From assembly GCA_030596245.1 (NCBI GenBank), contig JAUVKN010000277.1:1-5632 (forward strand): a DNA stretch of 5,632 bases, given 5' to 3'. The notes under the pieces are model-generated. The model had not been told where the DNA came from. It searched no databases and was given only the letters and a program-made list of their open reading frames with translations. The position numbers were made by a program, and so were the translations under genes. Shown piece after piece: positions 1 through 3,730 of the stretch; the stretch's first letter is position 1, and each line of letters starts with the position of its first letter. This DNA is from Bacteroidia bacterium. Lineage in GTDB: Bacteria; Bacteroidota; Bacteroidia; Bacteroidales; GCA-2748055.

Positions 1-797
1 AAGGCTATGTTTCCGAATGGGCTCTCATTTCCAAAGGCTTCCCAGAATTTCAATCCGTGATAGCCTTCGCTGGGTTCAGTAAACTGTGGGAATTTGCCAT
101 TGCCCCAGTTGTAATTGCCGCCGTCTACAATCACACCACCAATGGAAGTACCATGACCACCGATCCATTTGGTAGCTGATTCTACAATGATGTTTGCACC
201 ATAATCAAATGGTTTGAAAAGAAATCCAGCTGCACCGAAAGTATTGTCCACCACAAGGGGGATCTCATACTTTTTGGCCAGGGCGCCAAATCTTTCAAAA
301 TCGGGAATGTTAAATCCCGGATTTCCAATGGTCTCAACATAGATGGCCTTTGTGTTCTCGTCAATCAGCTTTTCAAAGTCTTCAATCTCCAGCGAATCTG
401 CAAACCGGCCTTCCCACCCCAGGTTTTTAAAGGTCACCTTGAACTGGTTATAGGTTCCCCCATAAAGGTATGGGCTGCTGACAATATTATCACCTGCTTT
501 GAGTATGGTGTTGAATACTACAAATTGTGCAGCGTGACCCGAAGATACAGCAAGTGCAGCCACTCCGCCCTCAAGGGCAGCGATGCGCTGTTCAAACACA
601 TCATTGGTGGGATTCATAATTCTGGAATAGATATTCCCGAACTCCTTCAGAGCGAAAAGATTTGCCCCATGCTCTGAGCTGTTAAAGGTGTAAGAGGTAG
701 TTTGATAGATAGGAACCGCCCTGGCATTGGTCGCCGAATCGGGGGTGTGTCCTGCATGGATCTGAAGTGTCTCGAAATTTTTATATCTATTGCTCAT
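1..797 (-). CDS. metY: O-acetylhomoserine sulfhydrylase (O-acetylhomoserine aminocarboxypropyltransferase), N-terminal 265 residues, cut by the window edge
   Basis: This is a PLP enzyme of the Cys/Met metabolism family, which makes homocysteine (and often cysteine) from O-acetylhomoserine and sulfide in the cytoplasm. The frame is open from the ATG at 795-797 to the left edge with no frameshift. Visible family marks are the start MSNRYKNFETLQIHAG, the YSR phosphate-contact motif at residues 57-59, SSGHAA at 85-90, the PLP-ring aspartate D184 in VVDNTF, and the Schiff-base lysine K210 in SATKWIGGHG. Full-length members are about 420-430 residues, so roughly the last 160 are missing. The ATG is chosen because the protein begins with the family's usual N-terminus; the region before it is A-rich (cacttaaaaatc) and lacks a Shine-Dalgarno sequence. 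The upstream SAM-I riboswitch independently supports a role in methionine synthesis. MetY is preferred over cystathionine gamma-synthase or MetZ because of the YGGTYNQF segment and the long PFDYGANIIVESATKWIGGHGT region. The exact sulfur donor cannot be proved from sequence. Confidence 0.93.
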   Translation of the reverse strand, partial: MSNRYKNFETLQIHAGHTPDSATNARAVPIYQTTSYTFNSSEHGANLFALKEFGNIYSRIMNPTNDVFEQRIAALEGGVAALAVSSGHAAQFVVFNTILKAGDNIVSSPYLYGGTYNQFKVTFKNLGWEGRFADSLEIEDFEKLIDENTKAIYVETIGNPGFNIPDFERFGALAKKYEIPLVVDNTFGAAGFLFKPFDYGANIIVESATKWIGGHGTSIGGVIVDGGNYNWGNGKFPQFTEPSEGYHGLKFWEAFGNESPFGNIA

Positions 798-810
798 GAT
801 TTTTAAGTGT

Positions 811-830
811 TAATGGATAATGGATAATGG
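811..830. repeat. Short tandem repeat, 7-bp unit TAATGGA, about 2.9 copies
   Basis: TAATGGA occurs at 811-817 and 818-824, then TAATGG at 825-830, followed by TAAT. On the metY mRNA this reads as CCATTATCCATTATCCATTA and ends about 13 nt before the start codon, in the ribosome-landing zone. Copy-number change could alter spacing or accessibility, but nothing in the window shows that it does. Confidence 0.7.
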
Positions 831-834
831 TAAT

Positions 835-889
835 CGAAGCTTCTGTACTACTGCAAATTAAGATTAGTAGTACGCTTACCGAAGCTTCG
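835..889 (-). promoter_or_regulatory. Large interrupted hairpin in the metY leader
   Basis: A 9-bp outer stem (CGAAGCTTC at 835-843 with GAAGCTTCG at 881-889) and an 8-bp inner stem (GTACTACT at 845-852 with AGTAGTAC at 866-873) are both perfect. They are separated by a 1-nt/7-nt internal loop and capped by a 13-nt loop. Each outer arm is itself palindromic: CCGAAGCTTCGG at 879-890 is a 12-bp palindrome, so alternative local folds exist. No T-run follows on the minus strand, so this is not a standard intrinsic terminator. Lying 37 nt before the metY start and downstream of a SAM-I aptamer, it may be part of the expression platform, but that is inference. Confidence 0.55.
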
Positions 890-941
890 GCCCGGACATG
901 GACATAGGCAGCGTGGGTCTTGTAAAATTCTTTCTATTCAT
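876..941 (-). CDS. Possible 21-codon leader peptide between riboswitch and metY
   Basis: On the minus strand an ATG at 939-941 opens a 21-residue frame ending in TAA at 876-878. The peptide begins MNRKNFTRPTLP and continues MSMSGPKLR, with methionines at positions 1, 13 and 15. It begins 12 nt after the 3' strand of riboswitch P1. Its stop codon lies inside the 5' arm region of the large hairpin at 835-889, so a ribosome reaching the stop would block that hairpin. This is the geometry of a leader peptide, and the two closely spaced Met codons suit a methionine gene. No Shine-Dalgarno sequence is visible, and a frame of this length can easily arise by chance in a leader of about 155 nt. I do not recognise a family for it. 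It should be treated as a candidate only. Confidence 0.3.
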   Translation of the reverse strand: MNRKNFTRPTLPMSMSGPKLR

Positions 942-952
942 TGCATTCTATT

Positions 953-1053
953 TTGTTATTATCTCCCTTTCGGGTTAGGTTTTGGCACCTTCGCCAGGTG
1001 ACGGGTTGCCAGGGGATCTGTGAGCCTAATCTCTTACCCCTTCTCAATAACAA
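953..1053 (-). ncRNA. SAM-I riboswitch (S-box leader) aptamer upstream of metY
   Basis: Read on the minus strand, this segment folds into the S-box architecture. P1 is 8 bp (1046-1053 with 953-960). P2a is AGGGG/CCCCU (1037-1041 with 1011-1015). P2b is GAG/CUC (1031-1033 with 1022-1024) closing a six-base loop. P3 is CACCU/AGGUG (996-1000 with 986-990). P4 is a short CCC-GAAA-GGG hairpin (965-974). The P2b loop UUAGG (1025-1029) pairs perfectly with CCUAA (975-979) after P3, which is the family's characteristic pseudoknot. The conserved stretches GGCAACC and GGUGCCAAAACC are present, as is AGAUAA at the 3' side of P1. P4 lying between the pseudoknot and P1 argues for SAM-I over SAM-IV. The asymmetric P2 loop is slightly unlike the standard kink-turn (UAA where GGA is common). 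Known role of the class: binding S-adenosylmethionine and turning off methionine or sulfur genes. It lies 155 nt before metY. Confidence 0.93.
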
Positions 1054-1080
1054 TCCCACTTTTGAGTAGCATTGATGGTT

Positions 1081-1112
1081 CAAATATATGTTACATAACA
1101 CACTATTGCAAA
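1081..1112 (-). promoter_or_regulatory. Bacteroidota-type promoter for the riboswitch-metY transcript
   Basis: On the minus strand a -33 TTTG (1109-1112) is followed after exactly 20 bp by TATATTTG (1081-1088), a perfect match to the Bacteroidota -7 consensus TAnnTTTG. Transcription would start near 1073-1076, about 20 nt before the 5' side of riboswitch P1, so the aptamer would sit at the head of the mRNA as expected. The start site is inferred, not observed. Confidence 0.75.
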
Positions 1113-1147
1113 TCTGACCGTACAAAAATTGATAATTTATTTAGAAT

Positions 1148-1169
1148 TCGGTGGTATAATATGCACCGA
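1148..1169 (-). terminator. Weak candidate terminator hairpin after the DUF3078 gene
   Basis: TCGGTG (1148-1153) and CACCGA (1164-1169) form a 6-bp stem with a 10-nt loop, about 30 nt past the DUF3078 stop codon on the minus strand. What follows is AT-rich (attctaaataaattatc), with a run of five T only about 20 nt later, so it is not a canonical intrinsic terminator. Its position between the end of one transcription unit and the metY promoter is the main support. Confidence 0.3.
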
Positions 1170-1199
1170 GCCAGACTCTTATAAGAAGTAGTATTTTTA

Positions 1200-2096
1200 T
1201 TAGAAATTATAGGTCAATCCCAGACCAAACAACTCTTTGAATTGTACACGGGGTTCAAAGGAATCATGAATGCCATCGCCTGTGGAGTCAAATCCGAATT
1301 CAATGTCCCGTTCATAGATAAGTTGAGTGACCAGTGTGGCAGAAATGAACTCATTTACTGTGAAGGTGAGAAGCATGTCCCAGTTCACATCCACATATTG
1401 AGGATTTTCCAGGTAGTTGGAGAAAAAGTCAATCTTTGTATCCAACAAAACATTTTTTAGTATCTCTTTTTTATAAGCAAGTTTTAAATAGCCACCAAAT
1501 TCCCCTCTGAAGTTCTCACCAGGGTCCAGTCCAAAGGTTCCGGCGGCGGAGAGATCATCATCCAATACAAAGGTCATTTTCCCCGAAACCGGAGCGATAA
1601 GCATGGAAAACTCATCATTGGGTTTAAAATCCATACCTGCAGAAATGTTCAGATAGCCTGGTGCTAACCAATTTGAAATTTTAATACGGTCAACTTCACC
1701 CGGATTGTCATACCCTTCAGCAAACTGAGTCCTAAAGTTTAGCAATCCACTATAGAACCAATTCTTAGATGCGCGATATCCAAACTTTGTGGAGAGGTCT
1801 ATTTTATCATCACTCTTCCTGGTGGGATCATCACCCTGGCGGATCAAACCGAATCCCAGGGTCATATCGTTGTCCCAATTCAATGTGCCGTCGTCAAAAT
1901 CGGCAGAGAGCATTACCAGTGCATTGCCCGAAACACTGTTGTCTCCACCGGCTGCCCAGTTTGTGAGTGATAGCTGGGATAGGTTCAGAGATGTGACTCC
2001 ATTAAATTTCCAGAGGGTATCTGCCCTGATGGAATCTTGTGCATTCAGTGAAACAGCCAGAAAGATGGCTGCAATTGTTAAGAAGTATTTCTTCAT
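1200..2096 (-). CDS. DUF3078 family protein, secreted, probable outer-membrane beta-barrel
   Basis: A 298-residue protein of the DUF3078 family, common in Bacteroidota and of unknown molecular role. The ATG at 2094-2096 is preferred over one 54 nt upstream because it places a Sec signal peptide at the N-terminus: KK, a hydrophobic core (residues 4-17), then probable cleavage after LNA at residue 19. The upstream ATG would also overlap the preceding gene. The mature part opens with WKFNGVTSLNLSQLSLTNWA (29-48); the SQ..LTNWAAGG motif is the family hallmark. The rest alternates aromatic and polar residues in strand-like blocks (for example 71-84, 113-124, 147-157, 201-208) and ends in Phe (LTYNF), as outer-membrane barrels usually do. 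A DSTGDGIHD loop at 270-278 resembles a calcium-binding aspartate loop. The gene starts 28 nt after the stop of the SRPBCC gene, so cotranscription is likely. Barrel topology is inferred. Confidence 0.87.
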   Translation of the reverse strand: MKKYFLTIAAIFLAVSLNAQDSIRADTLWKFNGVTSLNLSQLSLTNWAAGGDNSVSGNALVMLSADFDDGTLNWDNDMTLGFGLIRQGDDPTRKSDDKIDLSTKFGYRASKNWFYSGLLNFRTQFAEGYDNPGEVDRIKISNWLAPGYLNISAGMDFKPNDEFSMLIAPVSGKMTFVLDDDLSAAGTFGLDPGENFRGEFGGYLKLAYKKEILKNVLLDTKIDFFSNYLENPQYVDVNWDMLLTFTVNEFISATLVTQLIYERDIEFGFDSTGDGIHDSFEPRVQFKELFGLGLTYNF

Positions 2097-2124
2097 GATT
2101 TGTTGGGATTTAATCGGATTGGAA

Positions 2125-2574
2125 TTATGGTTGATCAGATTTTTCGGCAAAAGTTTTAAAACGTTCCATATTCAGGAGTGTGTTATTTGTAAAGGCTGTT
2201 TTCATAAATGGGGCCATCAGGAACATCAAACCGCGAAATTTGAAAATATTCTCCATTCGCCACAGGGTTCGGTTTTCTTCCGGTTCTGTGAAATAGTTGT
2301 ATACCTCATTGTATACGCCACGCGCTTCATAAATTCCATGGAACTCTTCAGGTAAGTTCCTTTTCGTAATGATTTCAGTCATCTCAAGTTTACCCTTCCT
2401 GCCTTCATAAACCATTTTGGAACGGGTACCTTCCTGACCAGGTTCCCCGCTAATTGGTTCAATACTTATCAGTCCCTCCTGCCATTTATTCAGGTTATTG
2501 ATGCTGTCAAAAAGTTCGATGACCCTGGTACGGGGCAGATTGATGGTAACTTCAGTGGTGTACTTCAACTTCAT
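2125..2574 (-). CDS. SRPBCC (START/Bet v 1-like) family protein
   Basis: A 149-residue cytoplasmic protein without signal peptide or membrane segment, of normal length for the SRPBCC superfamily, whose members bind hydrophobic ligands in a helix-grip cavity. The N-terminal strand TTEVTINLPRTRVIELFDS (6-24) followed by NLNKWQEGLISIEPISGEPG (28-47) is the usual opening of the fold. Strands with charged faces follow (50-112), then a hydrophobic segment GLMFLMAPF (115-123) leading into the long C-terminal helix (about 123-145) that lines the pocket. No catalytic signature is visible, so ligand and reaction are unknown; it resembles polyketide-cyclase/dehydrase-like or AHSA1-like members only at superfamily level. 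The ATG at 2572-2574 follows an AT-rich stretch without a Shine-Dalgarno sequence. It is the first gene of a likely two-gene unit with the DUF3078 protein downstream. Confidence 0.82.
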   Translation of the reverse strand: MKLKYTTEVTINLPRTRVIELFDSINNLNKWQEGLISIEPISGEPGQEGTRSKMVYEGRKGKLEMTEIITKRNLPEEFHGIYEARGVYNEVYNYFTEPEENRTLWRMENIFKFRGLMFLMAPFMKTAFTNNTLLNMERFKTFAEKSDQP

Positions 2575-2581
2575 AAAATGT

Positions 2582-2600
2582 ATAATTCATAATCCATAAC
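2582..2600. repeat. Degenerate 7-bp-period AT repeat before the SRPBCC start codon
   Basis: ATAATTC, ATAATCC and ATAAC follow one another with a 7-bp period, ending 8 nt from the SRPBCC start codon. The same spacing and a similar (inverse) sequence occur before the metY start at 811-830. It is short and imperfect, and may simply reflect AT-rich start regions. Confidence 0.4.
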
Positions 2601-2680
2601 AAAATAGAATGAAAATTGTTTGACAGGTTTTATTCACTGGTTACTCGAAATTTCACCGATATTTTGTCGATTCCCGGATT

Positions 2681-2712
2681 GAAATTTAGATGCTTTTGTA
2701 GTTTAGATCAAA
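2681..2712 (-). promoter_or_regulatory. Candidate promoter for the SRPBCC-DUF3078 unit
   Basis: On the minus strand TTTG (2709-2712) is followed after 20 bp by TAAATTTC (2681-2688), which matches TAnnTTTG at five of its six fixed positions. The spacing equals that of the metY promoter. It would give a 5' leader of about 100 nt before the ATG at 2574. The last base of the -7 box is wrong, so confidence is moderate at best. Confidence 0.35.
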
Positions 2713-2797
2713 ATTAACAAGAAATCTGAATACAATCATGGAAAAAAAGAGATTCAAAGTGGTGTAGAGGAATCTCCAAAATTTATAAATTCGCGGT

Positions 2798-3685
2798 GTG
2801 GAAATCACAGAACTTTACACCAGTTTGAGGGAGGCTTACACCACAGAGAATCTGGGCCGCATATCGGGTCGCATCATCAACATGTTCAGGGATCACAAGT
2901 ATGATGCTTTGAGGGTTGTGCAAAAAGTGGTCAATGAATATTCCCCCTGTACTGAAGAGAAGATCAACAAGGTTTTCTCCCGGTTGATTATGATCTACCA
3001 TCCCGACAGGCTCAGCCAATCAATAAAGCAATTGGAGCAGGCATATCGGCAGGGCGATTTTGAAGAACTGTACACCATGTCCCACATTCTGAATGTCCAG
3101 AACTTGGAGCCTGAACAGGTTACGGTAAGTTCGATTATTACGGATGAAGACCTGGCAGAGGAGTTCGGGTGGGATGATGCAGCTGATGGTTTTTCCTATT
3201 TTATGGACCGGGAAGGGCTTGAGGTTGATGAGGATGATGACCTTGACTATACAAATCGAAGTTTCCTTACAGCCCTGAAAAGAAGAGTTTATGGCAACCT
3301 GAATGTGGATTTTCCTATCTATCTGCTAGAGGATATTGAAGAGATTGAAATGGCCGATTATGAGATTGAGTTCCTGGATGGAATAGAGGCTTGTCGACAT
3401 GTCAGGGTAATCGATCTATCCAATAATAACCTCACCGACCTCACTGATCTTCGTTACCTGCATCAGGTTGAACGGTTATACCTCTCCAACAACCATATAG
3501 GAATGGTTGATTCACTCTCCAACATGACTGTTTTGCAGGTATTGGATATCTCCTTCAATGATGTGGATGACCTTTCTCCTCTTTTTGAGCTATCCCATTT
3601 GAGTTACCTCAATGTAATGGGAAACCGGGTACCGGCATGGCAACTGGAAAAACTGCAGTTAATGGGGGTGACAATCGTAGAGTAA
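2798..3685 (+). CDS. J-domain-like / leucine-rich repeat fusion protein
   Basis: A 295-residue cytoplasmic protein with no signal peptide or membrane segment. Residues 48-98 resemble the core of a DnaJ J-domain: a helix TEEKINKVFSRLIMIYHPDR (52-71) carrying the diagnostic HPD tripeptide at 68-70, then a second helix with LEQAYRQGDFEELYTMSHIL (79-98). The canonical first helix is not clear. An acidic linker (116-150, with EDDDLD) follows. Residues 202-289 hold four leucine-rich repeats of exactly 22 residues (starting at 202, 224, 246 and 268) of the LxxLDLSxNxLxDLxxL type typical of SDS22/internalin-like repeats, capped by GVTIVE. J-domains stimulate DnaK-type Hsp70 proteins and LRRs bind partners, so a client adaptor is conceivable, but function is unknown. 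The start is a GTG, the only usual start codon after the in-frame TAA at 2786-2788; the first in-frame ATG (2882, residue 29) would still keep the HPD helix. No good promoter or ribosome-binding site is visible. Confidence 0.82.
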   Translation: MEITELYTSLREAYTTENLGRISGRIINMFRDHKYDALRVVQKVVNEYSPCTEEKINKVFSRLIMIYHPDRLSQSIKQLEQAYRQGDFEELYTMSHILNVQNLEPEQVTVSSIITDEDLAEEFGWDDAADGFSYFMDREGLEVDEDDDLDYTNRSFLTALKRRVYGNLNVDFPIYLLEDIEEIEMADYEIEFLDGIEACRHVRVIDLSNNNLTDLTDLRYLHQVERLYLSNNHIGMVDSLSNMTVLQVLDISFNDVDDLSPLFELSHLSYLNVMGNRVPAWQLEKLQLMGVTIVE

Positions 3686-3692
3686 CCGGTAC

Positions 3693-3727
3693 CGGATCAG
3701 AGTGCCTGTTCCAAATCCGTTTTTTTT
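3693..3727 (+). terminator. Probable intrinsic terminator of the J-like/LRR gene
   Basis: CGGAT (3693-3697) pairs with ATCCG (3715-3719), which is followed directly by eight T (3720-3727). An inner alternative, GGATCAG with CTGTTCC around an AGTGC loop, adds stability with one T-T mismatch. It begins 8 nt after the LRR stop codon and ends just before the convergent acyl-CoA synthetase stop codon. The stem is short, but the T-run and position fit well. Confidence 0.55.
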
Positions 3728-3730
3728 GAG

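Noticed and set aside
934..1125. 63-codon minus-strand open frame in the metY leader
   Set aside because: It runs through the promoter -7 box and the whole riboswitch aptamer, and its protein shows no family features.
2097..2150. Upstream ATG at 2150 as the DUF3078 start
   Set aside because: It would add 18 polar residues before a clear Sec signal peptide and overlap the end of the SRPBCC gene; the ATG at 2096 fits both the signal peptide and the gene spacing.
1789..2355. 188-codon plus-strand open frame opposite the DUF3078 and SRPBCC genes
   Set aside because: It is antisense to two well-supported genes and crosses their junction; composition is cysteine- and serine-rich without recognisable domains, as expected of a shadow frame.
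2661..2710. Plus-strand promoter for the LRR gene (TATTTTG near 2659 or TAGTTTAG near 2699)
   Set aside because: Both miss the -7 consensus, and neither has a TTTG at the right distance, so no promoter is claimed.
2738..2767. Nine-codon ATG frame (MEKKRFKVV) upstream of the LRR gene
   Set aside because: Too short to support as a gene; it is in frame with the LRR gene but separated from it by two stop codons.
3686..3695. CCGGTACCGG palindrome between the convergent genes
   Set aside because: As RNA only a 3-bp stem with a 4-nt loop can form, and it carries no T-run on its own; the CGGAT/ATCCG stem plus T8 explains the region better.
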